Assembly (NCBI RefSeq): GCF_000473245.1
Contig: NC_022524.1
Coordinates: 1,512,501-1,576,500 of the forward strand
From: Bacillus infantis NRRL B-14911
GTDB lineage: Bacteria > Bacillota > Bacilli > Bacillales > Cytobacillaceae
Reading direction: 5' to 3'
DNA length: 64,000 nucleotides
The position numbers and the translations under genes are program-made. Under the pieces are notes generated by a model. That model saw nothing but the letters and a program-made list of their open reading frames with translations, had not been told where the DNA came from and made no database searches. Shown here one piece after another: positions 36,361 through 45,667 of this stretch. The first letter of the stretch is position 1. Every line of letters begins with the position of its first letter.

Positions 36361-36475
36361 TTGCTGTTCAGGAAATTTTAAATCGTATATCCTGGGGATT
36401 ATTTTCAATTCCTGATCAATGTCCGGCAGCTGCGCCGGGATCACAAACCAAGCCTCCCAAAAAGTCAAAGAATTC

Positions 36476-36590
36476 CTTTCCGTGAGGCACCCAGGAAGCT
36501 GGCCATGCCGACGTTGCCACAGGACTTGGCGTTCTTAGTCTGCGTTCCTAAAGGTGATCAAGGCTCTTGCGCTTTTGTCCTGCAGATATT
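36476..36590. repeat. Interspersed hairpin repeat, copy 2
   Basis: The core 36504-36549 (CATGCCGACGTTGCC to GTCTGCGTTCCT) is nearly the same as 8601-8644. GCCA/TGGC and GNNGAC/GTCTGC can fold into nested stems. It lies between the M3 peptidase terminator and a convergent kinase gene; the rest of 36361-36596 shows nothing recognisable. Confidence 0.6.
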
Positions 36591-36596
36591 ACTATT

Positions 36597-38186
36597 TTAC
36601 TGGTTGCTGTCCAGATCTTCTTTAAAAAGGGGGAGATGGATTTCGGCTGTTGTGCCGGAGCCCATCCTGCTTGTAATCGAGAGCCTGCCTTTATGCTGCT
36701 GGATAATCTGCTCTGTAATCATCAGACCGAGGCCAGTACCTGATTCCTTTGTGGTAAAAAAAGGTTTTTTGATATTTTGCAAAAGTTCTTCGGGCATTCC
36801 GCATCCGCTGTCTTCGATTAAAATTCTTGCTTCACCAGTGCTGGTCTGTCTGCATGAGATCTTTACAACACCGCCCTCCGGCATAGCGTCGATGCTGTTT
36901 TGGACAAGATTGATGCATGCCTGCTTCAGCTTGCCGGTGTCGCAAAGGACAGTTCCGCATCCAGGAAGAATATCCTTCAAAAGGTGCACATTTTTATAAT
37001 GTGCCTCAGATTCAAACAGGAGCGCTGTTTCATTTAGCAGCGGTTCCAGCGGCTGAGGCTTCATGTTTGGTGTGTGCGGTTTGGACAGATATAGAAATTC
37101 ATTAATAATTCCGTTCATCCGCTCCAGTTCTGAATGGATGATTGAAATATATTGCCTATAGTCATTCTCCTTTTCACCAATCATTTGTATAAATCCTGAT
37201 ATAACGGTTAATGGATTTTTAATTTCATGGGCGACGCTCGCTGCCATTTCACCGGTGACCTTCAGTTTTTCAGAATTCCGCAGATACTCTTCCAGCTTTT
37301 TCTTCTCAATAACATCCCTTATGACCATCGATACTGCAAAAATTTTATGCTGAGCATTATAGACAGGGGATACGGTCGCCTCTAGCACGCTCGGCTCATC
37401 ACTGACACCCGGAAAGGAAAGTTCAGCTCCGGAAATACTGCGGCCAAGAAGCGCCGAATCCAGCATATCCGAGATTTTACCATTTTCATCCGCTATGATG
37501 GTTTCAAGGCTGTCCCCAGGCTCTGGAGCTGTGGAGTGAAACAGCAGGGAGAAACTGTTATTCATTCTTAGAATCCTTTTTTCTGCATCTGCAATTACAA
37601 TGGAATCGCTGGTATTGTCAAAAAAAGCGTCGATATAGGATCTGGTCGATTCCAGGTCTTTCCTTGCAGCCATTTCGCTTCTCTCTGCTTTTTCCCACAG
37701 CCTGTTCGCGTGTTTGATCATGAAAAACAGCAGAATGCTTGTGAGCAGGGCAAAAAGGAGGATATAAGGCAGGTCCTCAGGGCCGGACATTTCTGCAATT
37801 AAATGTCCATTTGCTGCATTCAGGATGATAAGGGCTGCAGCAGCCAGCGAGGTGGAAATGCCAAGCGCAAGATAACTCTGATAAAAGGCTGATAAAATGA
37901 TCCCGAACACCAGAAAAATATAATTGACCAGATAAGGAAGCTGCAGGTTCAGGTAAAACAGATAACTGTATATACTGGCCAGGATTACAATCATCATGAA
38001 GTGAGGCTTTGGCTTAAGATAATAGAGGCCGGTGAGCAGCAGGCAAAAGCCAAGGCCGACAGGCGGCCACAGCAAATCATAGCGCTGATCGACCAATGTG
38101 TAAAAAGCTGTATCGATTATGTAAAACAGCCAGAGCAGCTGTATCAAAAGCAGATTCCGGCTTTCTATCAGGCTTGTTTTGTTCAT
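36597..38186 (-). CDS. Multi-TM PAS sensor histidine kinase, sporulation type
   Basis: 529 residues. About six membrane helices (about 12-160) with hardly any extracellular loop, a short coiled coil, one PAS domain (about 180-300; SYIDAFFDNTSDSIVIADAEKRILRMNNSF, ending VSMVIRDVIEKK), HisKA with MAASVAHEIKNPLTV and HATPase_c (NSIDAMPEGG, DSGCGMPEE, GTGLGLMITEQI). The domain order mixes KinB (membrane module) and KinC (PAS). No response regulator is adjacent, so it is likely a phosphorelay input. It sits just downstream of a repeat and upstream of clpE on the same strand. Confidence 0.85.
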   Translation of the reverse strand: MNKTSLIESRNLLLIQLLWLFYIIDTAFYTLVDQRYDLLWPPVGLGFCLLLTGLYYLKPKPHFMMIVILASIYSYLFYLNLQLPYLVNYIFLVFGIILSAFYQSYLALGISTSLAAAALIILNAANGHLIAEMSGPEDLPYILLFALLTSILLFFMIKHANRLWEKAERSEMAARKDLESTRSYIDAFFDNTSDSIVIADAEKRILRMNNSFSLLFHSTAPEPGDSLETIIADENGKISDMLDSALLGRSISGAELSFPGVSDEPSVLEATVSPVYNAQHKIFAVSMVIRDVIEKKKLEEYLRNSEKLKVTGEMAASVAHEIKNPLTVISGFIQMIGEKENDYRQYISIIHSELERMNGIINEFLYLSKPHTPNMKPQPLEPLLNETALLFESEAHYKNVHLLKDILPGCGTVLCDTGKLKQACINLVQNSIDAMPEGGVVKISCRQTSTGEARILIEDSGCGMPEELLQNIKKPFFTTKESGTGLGLMITEQIIQQHKGRLSITSRMGSGTTAEIHLPLFKEDLDSNQ

Positions 38187-38331
38187 GCTTAGGGTGCCTT
38201 TCGGTTAGTATATTAACCAATTTTATCACAATTTGTCAGATTTTGTTGAGCGACTTTCATGTCTAACAGAAAAAGACATACAGTAAGCCTGTATTAAGCT
38301 TCTGTATGCCTTTCGCAATTGATTTGTATCT

Positions 38332-40458
38332 TTATTTTCCAGTAACCACAATATTTCCATCCAAAAGGTCTGCATGCAGCTGTGTGCATGATGGATCTTC
38401 CAGAATAAAGTCCGCAATTTTGTCTTCCAGCTGCTCCTGGATTGCCCTTCTAAGCGGACGGGCTCCAAACGCCGGATGATAGCCAAGCTCGGCCAGTTTT
38501 TCAACTGCTTCATCAGTAAAAGTCAGCAGCATATCCTGTTCTTTGAGTGCTGTATTCAGCTCTTCCAGCATCAGCTGCACAATTTTCAGCAGGCTGTCTT
38601 TTTCAAGCTGTTTGAACTCTATGATGCTGTCGAATCTGTTCAGGAACTCAGGCTTGAAGAAACTGCCCAGAGAATCAAGAATTCCTGATTCCTTGACAGC
38701 TTCGCTGCTGCCGAAACCGACCTTGATTTCCCTGTGTCCTGCACCGGCGTTGCTTGTCATGATGATAACAGAATCCTTAAAGCTGACGGTCCTTCCCTGG
38801 CTGTCTGTCAGGCGGCCGTCTTCGAGAATCTGGAGGAACATATGCTGTACGTCAGGGTGGGCTTTTTCTATCTCATCCAGCAGAATGATGCTGTATGGAT
38901 TCCTCCGCACCTTCTCAGTCAGCTGGCCTGCTTCATCATGGCCGACATATCCCGGAGGGGAACCGATAATTTTTGAAATGCTGTGTTTTTCCATATATTC
39001 GCTCATATCAAGCCTGATCATGCTGTCTTTAGAGCCGAAGAGCTCTTCAGCAAGTGTTTTTGTCAGTTCGGTCTTACCAACACCGGTTGGTCCGACAAAT
39101 AAGAAAGAGCCGATTGGGCGGTTTTTGGATTTTAATCCAGCTCTGCTTCTGCGTACTGCCTTTGCGACCTTTTTAACAGCTTCTTCCTGGCCGATCACTT
39201 TTTCGGAAAGGGATTTTTCAAGGTTCTTCATCTTGGATTGTTCATCCTGCTGAATTTTGCCGACCGGAATGCCGGTCTTTCTTTCAATGATCTCCTGGAT
39301 ATGTCCCGCTTCCACTACCGGCCTCTTTGCCGAATCATTGTTCAATGCTATTTCAAGCTTGATTTCCTGTTCACGGAGCTTGGCCGCTTTTTCATAGTCT
39401 TCTTTCTTCAGGACTTCTTCTTTGGCAGCTGATATTTCAGCCAGCTTCTGCTCGATTTCTTCCCCTGGTGTATATTCTGCTGTCAGATTGATTTTTGATC
39501 CTGCTTCATCCAGCAGATCTATGGCTTTATCCGGAAGAAATCTGTCCTGTATATATCTGCTTGATAGAGTGACGCATGCCGACAGCGCCTCTTCCGAATA
39601 GGTGACTTCATGGAAGTCCTCATATTTGGACTGGAGGCCTTTCAGGATTTCTAAGGCTTGTTCCTGTGTTGGCTCCTGAATGTGAACAGGCTGGAAACGC
39701 CTTTCAAGCGCAGGGTCTTTTTCAATCTGGCGATATTCTTTTAAAGTTGTCGCACCGATTACCTGAAGTTCGCCGCGGGCAAGAGCAGGCTTCAGGATGT
39801 TGCCTGCGTCCATGGAGCCTTCGGCGGATCCTGCTCCGACAAGAAGATGGATTTCATCAATGAACAGGATAATATTTTTCCTTTCCTGCAGCTCTGTGAT
39901 AAGCTGTTTCATCCGTTCTTCAAACTGTCCGCGAATGCCGGTATTGGCAACAAGCGAAGCGACATCAAGAAGATAAACTTCTTTATTCAGCAGTTTGCGG
40001 GGTGCTTTCTTTTCAGATATTTTCAGTGCCAATCCTTCTGCAATGGCAGTTTTCCCGACACCGGGCTCTCCGATCAGTACTGGATTATTTTTATTTCTCC
40101 GATTGAGTATTTCAATGACACGGTCAATTTCTTCATCCCTGCCAATGACAGGATCTATTAAGCCTGCATTGGCTGCATTGCTCAAGTTCTTGCCAAACTG
40201 TTCGATAAAGCCGTTTGGCTTTTTGCCTGGCTGCTGTTTCATTCCCTTGCCGGCACTAGCTTCACCGGCGCCCATTTGTTTGAACAAGTCTTCCATGCCG
40301 GAAGCCTCGAAGGGATTCTGGTAACCGAAGGAAGCGTTCATTTTTTGCTTTTCGGTCTGATAGCAGCTGCTGCAGAGATGTGTTTCTATTTTATTTCCAT
40401 TTATATTAAACCTTAATTGGATGGTTGCCTGGTTTTGTTGACATTTTTCACAGTTCAT
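38332..40458 (-). CDS. clpE: ATP-dependent Clp protease ATPase subunit ClpE
   Basis: 708 residues. N-terminal Zn finger ([10 protein letters not shown]...CSSCYQTEK) that defines ClpE, then two AAA+ modules: Walker [14 protein letters not shown] and [13 protein letters not shown], Walker [10 protein letters not shown] and [14 protein letters not shown], with a UVR-like middle segment ([20 protein letters not shown], about 365-390). It unfolds substrates for ClpP and helps turn over CtsR after heat shock. The start is ATG 40458 (GGAGG 9 nt upstream) rather than TTG 40461. CtsR boxes lie in its promoter. Confidence 0.96.
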   Translation of the reverse strand: MNCEKCQQNQATIQLRFNINGNKIETHLCSSCYQTEKQKMNASFGYQNPFEASGMEDLFKQMGAGEASAGKGMKQQPGKKPNGFIEQFGKNLSNAANAGLIDPVIGRDEEIDRVIEILNRRNKNNPVLIGEPGVGKTAIAEGLALKISEKKAPRKLLNKEVYLLDVASLVANTGIRGQFEERMKQLITELQERKNIILFIDEIHLLVGAGSAEGSMDAGNILKPALARGELQVIGATTLKEYRQIEKDPALERRFQPVHIQEPTQEQALEILKGLQSKYEDFHEVTYSEEALSACVTLSSRYIQDRFLPDKAIDLLDEAGSKINLTAEYTPGEEIEQKLAEISAAKEEVLKKEDYEKAAKLREQEIKLEIALNNDSAKRPVVEAGHIQEIIERKTGIPVGKIQQDEQSKMKNLEKSLSEKVIGQEEAVKKVAKAVRRSRAGLKSKNRPIGSFLFVGPTGVGKTELTKTLAEELFGSKDSMIRLDMSEYMEKHSISKIIGSPPGYVGHDEAGQLTEKVRRNPYSIILLDEIEKAHPDVQHMFLQILEDGRLTDSQGRTVSFKDSVIIMTSNAGAGHREIKVGFGSSEAVKESGILDSLGSFFKPEFLNRFDSIIEFKQLEKDSLLKIVQLMLEELNTALKEQDMLLTFTDEAVEKLAELGYHPAFGARPLRRAIQEQLEDKIADFILEDPSCTQLHADLLDGNIVVTGK

Positions 40459-40483
40459 CAATCAATGCCTCCTATATGTTGAC

Positions 40484-40541
40484 TTTGACTATCTTTGACT
40501 AACTTTGATTTTATTATACTTTGACCTTATTTGACTTTCAA
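40484..40541 (-). promoter_or_regulatory. clpE promoter with five CtsR heptads
   Basis: Read on plus: TTTGACT (40484-40490), TTTGACT (40494-40500), TTTGATT (40504-40510), then TTTGACC (40520-40526) and TTTGACT (40530-40536), each neighbour separated by 3 nt. On the minus strand these are the CtsR operator (AGTCAAA-N3-AGTCAAA). The promoter TTGAAA (40541-40536), 17 nt, TATAAT (40518-40513) lies between and over the sites, so CtsR should block it. Confidence 0.92.
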
Positions 40542-40643
40542 GCAATAAGACTTGGAAATTTAAGCCAAAGGAATGAATAGTTTTGAAAAGCTCGTCTTTG
40601 TTGGAAAAGCCGGTCATATACATGAAGGGGAGGAGGCGGTTTC

Positions 40644-41687
40644 GTGAAAAATTGGACTGGAGCCTTGCAGATTGCTGCTGTCTATGTTGGTACAGTAGTC
40701 GGGGCGGGTTTTGCAACAGGCAAGGAGATAGTAGAGTTTTTTACCCGGTTCGGGTTTATCGGGCTGATCGGAATTCTGATGAGCGGATATATATTTATTA
40801 TGCTGGGAACAAAGCTGATGAGGATCTCAGCACGGATACATGCAAAGTCCTACCAGGAGCTGAATGATTATCTGTTCGGCAGATATTTCGGAAAAGTGAT
40901 CAATGTGCTGACATTAATTATGCTCCTTGGCGTATGTGCTGTCATGCTGTCAGGCGCAGGAGCTGTATTTCAGGAGCAGCTTGGATTGTCCAAGCTCTCA
41001 GGGGTGCTTGCAACAATCATATTATCGGTGGTTGTAATGATTCTCGGCATTAAAGGGCTGTTTGCTGTGAATTTGTTTGTAGTGCCTATGATGATTGCCT
41101 TCAGTTTTATCTTAATGTTCATTTCTATAAAGCTCCCGGGCTTTAAGGAGCAGATGCTGTTCATTCCGTTTGCGGAGGATGGGTGGAAAGCTGTAGCCGC
41201 GCCATTTTCCTATACCGCGCTCAATCTGGCCCTGGCACAGGCGGTGCTGGTGCCTGTTGCAGCTGAAATAAAAGATGACCGGACCATCAGGATGGGAGGG
41301 TATATCGGAGGGGCGGCATTGACCATCATCCTTTTATCAAGCCATCTGACTCTTGTAATGCTCCCTAACCTGGAAGTATATGAAATACCAATGGCAGTCA
41401 TCATGAAAAATCTTGCATCCGGTTTTTACGGCCTGTTTGTACTGGTCATTTATGGAGAAATTTTTACCTCAATAATAGGAAATATTTTCGGGCTGGAGAG
41501 GCAGATAAGGCAGTATATTTCAATCCCGGCGATCTGGTCGGTCGGGGGAATTTATCTAATTACCTGTTTAATCAGCATGATAGAATACAGTACTCTGCTT
41601 TCCTATCTTTATCCGATATTCGGATATGTCAGCATTCTATTTATTGTCCTGCTCTGGATAAAACCTGCAGAAGAAAAAGAAGCATGA
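40644..41687 (+). CDS. ykvI: YkvI-type membrane transporter-fold protein
   Basis: 347 residues, GTG start after GGGGAGGAGG, about ten membrane helices. The N-terminal VYVGTVVGAGFATGKEIVEFF is typical of YkvI-family proteins of the APC/LeuT-like fold. Function is unknown. Its place beside clpE, divergently transcribed, matches B. subtilis. Confidence 0.85.
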   Translation: MKNWTGALQIAAVYVGTVVGAGFATGKEIVEFFTRFGFIGLIGILMSGYIFIMLGTKLMRISARIHAKSYQELNDYLFGRYFGKVINVLTLIMLLGVCAVMLSGAGAVFQEQLGLSKLSGVLATIILSVVVMILGIKGLFAVNLFVVPMMIAFSFILMFISIKLPGFKEQMLFIPFAEDGWKAVAAPFSYTALNLALAQAVLVPVAAEIKDDRTIRMGGYIGGAALTIILLSSHLTLVMLPNLEVYEIPMAVIMKNLASGFYGLFVLVIYGEIFTSIIGNIFGLERQIRQYISIPAIWSVGGIYLITCLISMIEYSTLLSYLYPIFGYVSILFIVLLWIKPAEEKEA

Positions 41688-41690
41688 AAA

Positions 41691-41726
41691 AAAACAGGCC
41701 GATGAGGTGTTTCATCGGCCTGTTTT
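41691..41726. terminator. Bidirectional terminator, ykvI/lipoprotein
   Basis: A perfect 15-bp stem (AAAACAGGCCGATGA and complement) around GGTGTT, ending in Ts on both strands, between convergent genes. Confidence 0.88.
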
Positions 41727-41728
41727 CC

Positions 41729-42424
41729 TTATTTCTCTGCTGAAATGGTTTTTGCCATTTGAATAAATGCATCAGTGTGATCAGCATCATTTTTTGTGTA
41801 GATGCTCAGCTTTAAGGGCTGTCCACCGTTTTTAATCAGGTATACCGCTGCTTTATCTTCTTCTGAAGCTGCTTCGTAAATGATTGCATCCTGCAGGAAT
41901 TCATCATCAGAAGCCTCCGCAGATTGCACCTCACTGCTTACCGCTGTCAGCTGGGATTTTGCGTTCTCTTCAGCCATTTCCCAATCTGTATCTTCCGGCA
42001 GCAGCTCAATCCTCATGAATACTTGATCATTATCTGTCAGATAGAGTACATCTTTATTAGGCTCTTCAGCTGTCAGTTCGTATGAAGGAAGGACATACAT
42101 AGAATAATTCTGGTTGTCGCTTTTTTCAAGGACTGCAGTTTCTTCCATCGTTTCTCCATTCACCTGGTATGACAGGGATTTTTCCTGCTCCATTTCAGAG
42201 CTGCCTGTCTCCTCGTTTTCTTCTCCTTCAGACTGATCATCCGTCTGCTCTATGTCTTCACCATTTGAATTGTCACCGGTTTCCTGGGTGCCGTCTGTTG
42301 TGCCCGCTGTTTCTTCTGTATTGGTTCCATTGTCTTCACTTCCTGTGTCCTCTGTAGTCCCGCACCCGGCAAGTGCAAGTGAAAGGATCCCTGTAGCCAG
42401 CAATAGTTTTTGAAGTGTGTTCAT
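41729..42424 (-). CDS. Lipoprotein of unknown function
   Basis: 231 residues from ATG 42424 (GGAGG 8 nt upstream). Signal peptide with lipobox LALAGC, so Cys-anchored outside the membrane. A low-complexity linker of Glu, Thr, Asp, Gly and Asn (about 22-82) leads to a folded domain (about 83-231; SLSYQVNGETMEETAVLEKSDNQNYSMYVLPSYELTAEEPNKDVLYL). I do not recognise the domain; single-gene unit. Confidence 0.8.
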   Translation of the reverse strand: MNTLQKLLLATGILSLALAGCGTTEDTGSEDNGTNTEETAGTTDGTQETGDNSNGEDIEQTDDQSEGEENEETGSSEMEQEKSLSYQVNGETMEETAVLEKSDNQNYSMYVLPSYELTAEEPNKDVLYLTDNDQVFMRIELLPEDTDWEMAEENAKSQLTAVSSEVQSAEASDDEFLQDAIIYEAASEEDKAAVYLIKNGGQPLKLSIYTKNDADHTDAFIQMAKTISAEK

Positions 42425-42509
42425 TTTGGCATTCCTCCTGTATGTCATGCAGTTTTATAATAGAGTAGACGATGTTATCTGCAGAAAGTTACAAATTTTG
42501 CTGATTTCA

Positions 42510-43121
42510 TCAGTTGAATGGCAAGATAATAAAAATTAATAGATCGAATATGAGATGAGAGACAATGACCAGGGGCAGGCTTTTCTTCCAGGCATACAGA
42601 TATCCCCAGAACAGCCCGGCTGCAAATGCTGCAAGGGCAAGGACCGGATAGCCGGAATAGAAATGGACGGAGGCGTAAAGCAAAGCAGCTGATATCACTG
42701 CCCATCCTGGTTTTATGTAGCTTTGCAGGCGTTTTTGGACAAAACCCCGCCAAAAAATTTCTTCGCCCGGAATGATGACAAGGATCAGGACGATATATTG
42801 CCAGATTACTTCCGGGGAAAGCCGGCTGTACAATCTCCCGATTTGGCTTGCGAATGGCAGGTTCAAAATCTCTATCAGAAAATGGCCTGTCCAGAATAAT
42901 CCATAGAGGAGTACCCCGGAAACTGCTCCAAAGAAAAGGTAAGACCGGAAAGAAGCCTCATCCTCCACTTCTTCTGCCATAATTGAATAGCTGATCAGAA
43001 ACAGCATGGAAGCGGTGAATATATACCAAAATACTGCCCTGTCCTGAAAAGTGAAAAACAGTAACAAATGGGCAATCATGATCCCCAGGATCAGTTTTAT
43101 ATCAATTGAGCCAATTTTCAT
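42510..43121 (-). CDS. CPBP-family intramembrane metalloprotease
   Basis: 203 residues, about six membrane helices. The CAAX-protease/bacteriocin-processing motifs are present: GEEIFWRGFVQKRL (motif 1, EExxxR-like), ASVHFYSG (motif 2) and SHLIFDLLIF (motif 3). The family includes prenyl-peptide and bacteriocin-maturation proteases, but no peptide gene is adjacent, so the substrate is unknown. Confidence 0.85.
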   Translation of the reverse strand: MKIGSIDIKLILGIMIAHLLLFFTFQDRAVFWYIFTASMLFLISYSIMAEEVEDEASFRSYLFFGAVSGVLLYGLFWTGHFLIEILNLPFASQIGRLYSRLSPEVIWQYIVLILVIIPGEEIFWRGFVQKRLQSYIKPGWAVISAALLYASVHFYSGYPVLALAAFAAGLFWGYLYAWKKSLPLVIVSHLIFDLLIFIILPFN

Positions 43122-43329
43122 TCATGATCTCCTTTCAGCCAGGTGGAAAATATAAATGCGGGTTTACGGTGCAATGCTTCTTGTGCTGTATAATCAGTAA
43201 GTAAGCTGTTGGCTCGTACAATTTATTGGTGTTCTAACAAACCAATCACTATTTTATCAAAAAATGAAAGTACTCTGCTACTACTTTTGTTCATACAACT
43301 GTTTTTAACAGCATACAGGAGGGAAAAAG

Positions 43330-43998
43330 ATGCGAAAAGCACTAATTTTAGGAGCTACCGGCTTGACAGGGGGCCATCTTTTGGAGCTGCTCCTGGGCAG
43401 CGGCCAGTACTCAGAAATAAAAGTGATCAGCAGACGCCCGCTCAGCATAGAACATCCTAAACTGACGGTATACATTGGGGGCTTCAGCAGGCTGGAGGAG
43501 ATGGGGGATGCCTTCAAGGCTGACGATATATTCTGCTGTATTGGCACAACGATTAAGAAGGCGGGAAGCAAAGACGCTTTTCGGGCAACCGATTTAGAGT
43601 ATCCCTTAAAGGCGGCACATCTTGCACAAGAAGCAGGTGCAGCCAGATTCCTGATTATATCGTCAATGGGGGCAGACCCGGATTCTAAGTTTTTTTATAA
43701 TAAGGTAAAAGGACAGATGGAAGAACAGCTTAAGACACTGAATGCTTTCAGCCTCCACATTTTCCGGCCGTCCCTTCTTGTCGGCGATAGGGCGGAGTTC
43801 AGGCTGGGGGAAAAGGCCGGCGAGGTTTTCTTAAGGGCGGCAGGGCCGTTTATGAAGGGAAAGCTTCAAAAGTATAAATCCATCAAGGCATTAGATGTGG
43901 CAAAAGGGATGGCAGCGGCCGCAATCCGTGATAAGGAAGCCCGCAAGGCTGCAATGATATATGAATCGGATGAAATAGCCCGCCTTGCAGGCAAATAA
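43330..43998 (+). CDS. NAD(P)-binding atypical SDR oxidoreductase
   Basis: 222 residues. Rossmann start ALILGATGLTGGHLL, then CCIGTTIKKAGSKDAFRATDLEYPLKAAHLAQEAGAARFLIISSMGAD and FYNKVKGQMEEQL, as in the TIP30/HTATIP2-like atypical SDR group. Likely a cytosolic NADPH-binding protein; the substrate is unknown. AGGAGGG precedes ATG 43330. A terminator follows directly. Confidence 0.82.
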   Translation: MRKALILGATGLTGGHLLELLLGSGQYSEIKVISRRPLSIEHPKLTVYIGGFSRLEEMGDAFKADDIFCCIGTTIKKAGSKDAFRATDLEYPLKAAHLAQEAGAARFLIISSMGADPDSKFFYNKVKGQMEEQLKTLNAFSLHIFRPSLLVGDRAEFRLGEKAGEVFLRAAGPFMKGKLQKYKSIKALDVAKGMAAAAIRDKEARKAAMIYESDEIARLAGK

Positions 43999-44029
43999 AA
44001 AAACTCCGCCTGGCAGCGGAGTTTTTTTT
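43997..44029. terminator. Intrinsic terminator after the NAD(P)-binding gene
   Basis: AAACTCCGC (44001-44009) pairs with GCGGAGTTT (44016-44024), flanked by A-run and T-run, serving both convergent genes. Confidence 0.82.
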
Positions 44030-44062
44030 ACTTTATATTATAGCAGCGCTTACATTTTACGA

Positions 44063-44251
44063 TTAGAATACCGATTCTTTAATGACTTTATAGTTTTTAT
44101 GGTTAACAACAGTCCTTTGCTCTAACTCAAGATCACGATAGTCATCCATGTATGTAAGATCGACAATCACCGAATTTTCGTTCACTTTTTCAACTATGCC
44201 CTTCAAGCCTTCCCTGAATTCAATCACGTTTCCGACTTCTGCTTTCTTCAT
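44063..44251 (-). CDS. ykvS: DUF2187 protein YkvS
   Basis: 62 residues, KOW/SH3-like small beta fold: AEVGNVIEFREGLKGIVEKVNENSVIVDLTYM...RTVVNHKNYKVI. It matches the YkvS/DUF2187 family of Bacillales, function unknown. The start follows GGGAGAGGGAGAGG. It is divergent from the 64-residue gene at 44472. Confidence 0.85.
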   Translation of the reverse strand: MKKAEVGNVIEFREGLKGIVEKVNENSVIVDLTYMDDYRDLELEQRTVVNHKNYKVIKESVF

Positions 44252-44471
44252 ACATCCTCTCCCTCTCCCGTGTTTGTTTCTTCTCTAAAAGCTTATTAAC
44301 ATTTTGCACTACTTTTTGAATTTCGTAAAGAATTTTGAACATTTTTAACTGAAACTTCCATTTTTCGGATTGAAACATAAGGGTATTGCATAACTGTGTT
44401 CTGCAAGTATTTCCGTGGAAATTCTTATAGTAATTTGGTATACAGTAAGTATGTGAAAAGGAGGTATTGGC

Positions 44472-44666
44472 TTGGAACAAAACTTGGTGAATGAATTGCT
44501 AGATAAGCTCAAAGACGGTGAACTTGCGGAGTACTATGTAAAAAAGGAAGACTTCCTTGAGTTTCGCAGGGTGCTTGTCAGCCGCCCGGACTTTAAGCAT
44601 TTCCGCGGCATTGGCCAGCGAGGCGGAGATGTATTGTATCAATATCTATCTGAGCCCCGCAGCTGA
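44472..44666 (+). CDS. Small soluble protein, 64 residues
   Basis: TTG start 7 nt after a strong GGAGG. It begins MEQNLVNELLDKLKDGELAEYYVKKEDF and has an abortive-infection-like FRGIGQRGGDVLYQYL end. The KKEDFLEFRRVLVSRPDFKHFRG segment suggests a helical fold. I do not recognise the family with confidence. Its stop codon lies inside a 19-bp tandem repeat leading to the SDR gene. Confidence 0.7.
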   Translation: MEQNLVNELLDKLKDGELAEYYVKKEDFLEFRRVLVSRPDFKHFRGIGQRGGDVLYQYLSEPRS

Positions 44667-44700
44667 AGGCTCAATATATATCTGAAGGCTCAATATATAT
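44663..44700 (+). repeat. Two perfect 19-bp tandem repeats
   Basis: CTGAAGGCTCAATATATAT at 44663-44681 and again at 44682-44700, directly abutting. The first copy contains the TGA stop of the 64-residue gene; the second ends just before the GGAAGGGAG of the SDR gene. Confidence 0.95.
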
Positions 44701-44721
44701 AGGAAGGGAGTCGATGGAGCA

Positions 44722-45462
44722 ATGAAGTTTAAAGACAGGACAGTGTTCATAACCGGTGGTGCAAATGGGATTGGCAAGGGCATTGCCAAGTCATTTGCTG
44801 AAGAAGGTGCAAAGGTAGTTATTGCAGATATAGCCGAAAAGGAAGGGGCTGAGCTTCAGGAGAAGCTGGTATCCGAAGGCAGGGAAGCCTTTTTTGTGTA
44901 TACAGATGTGAGAGATGAAAGAAGCATTATAACTGCCATGGAAAAGGCAGCCGCTCAGTTTGGAACTATAGACATCCTTATCAATAATGCCGGGATTTCA
45001 AAGTTTATTTCATTTACGGAGATGACATTGGATGAATGGGATGAGATCCTCCAGACTAATTTGCGGAGCGTTTTCCTCTGCAGCAGGGAAGCAGTGAAGC
45101 TGATGAAAAGTGGAGGCTCAATCGTAAATATGGCTTCGACCCGGGCGTCCATGTCTGAGCCTGACACAGAGGCTTATTCTGCATCCAAGGGAGGGATCAC
45201 GAGCATTACCCACGCTTTGGCAAGAACCTTGGCAGGCAAGGGAATCAGGGTTAATTCCATCAGCCCGGGCTGGATTGAAACAAAGCATTATGATGAATTG
45301 CGGGAAAAGGACCATAAGCAGCATCTTTCAGGAAGAGTAGGTAAACCGTCTGATATAGCGCGCTGCTGCCTCTACCTTTGTGATCCGGAAAACGATTTTG
45401 TAACGGGCGAAAACATCGTGGTCGATGGGGGAATGACCAGGAAAATGATGTACGAGGAATAG
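44722..45462 (+). CDS. Short-chain dehydrogenase/reductase (classical)
   Basis: 246 residues. Cofactor motif TGGANGIGKGIA, NNAGIS, active-site Ser near NMASTRAS, and the catalytic Tyr-Lys in YSASKGG, so fully competent; PGWIETKHYDE and VDGGMTRKM at the end. An NAD(P)-dependent oxidoreductase of unknown substrate, perhaps a sugar or fatty-acyl alcohol. GGAAGGGAG precedes the start. Confidence 0.88.
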   Translation: MKFKDRTVFITGGANGIGKGIAKSFAEEGAKVVIADIAEKEGAELQEKLVSEGREAFFVYTDVRDERSIITAMEKAAAQFGTIDILINNAGISKFISFTEMTLDEWDEILQTNLRSVFLCSREAVKLMKSGGSIVNMASTRASMSEPDTEAYSASKGGITSITHALARTLAGKGIRVNSISPGWIETKHYDELREKDHKQHLSGRVGKPSDIARCCLYLCDPENDFVTGENIVVDGGMTRKMMYEE

Positions 45463-45473
45463 CAGGATTCCTT

Positions 45474-45554
45474 CTAGTTTTTCCGCAGCAGCAGGATGCT
45501 GAAAATGAAAATAGTCCCAACGAAAATCAGGCAGCTTAAGAGATGGGAAAACAT
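45474..45554 (-). CDS. 26-residue single-span membrane peptide
   Basis: ATG 45554 sits 6 nt after GAGGAGG, a near-ideal RBS. The product MFSHLLSCLIFVGTIFIFSI... ends in LLLRKN: one hydrophobic helix with a basic tail, the form of tiny regulatory membrane peptides. It converges on the SDR gene, 11 bp from its stop. Too short for ordinary gene callers; expression is not shown. Confidence 0.55.
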   Translation of the reverse strand: MFSHLLSCLIFVGTIFIFSILLLRKN

Positions 45555-45634
45555 ATGAAGCCTCCTCAAGTGGTTTATTCCATCATATAGGTGATTCATA
45601 ATGTTTCCGTTGCATGAACGTAAAGTTCCAGTAA

Positions 45635-45667
45635 AAAAAACTCCAGCAGAATGCGCTGGAGTTTTTT
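45635..45667. terminator. Intrinsic terminator of the PilZ gene
   Basis: CTCCAGC (45641-45647) pairs with GCTGGAG (45655-45661), with long A and T runs on either side; it overlaps the PilZ stop codon on the minus strand. Confidence 0.8.

Noticed and set aside
43225-43246. Short inverted repeat ATTGGT...ACCAAT before the NAD(P)-binding gene
   Set aside because: Six-base arms with a 10-nt loop in AT-rich DNA are expected by chance, and no promoter is placed on it.
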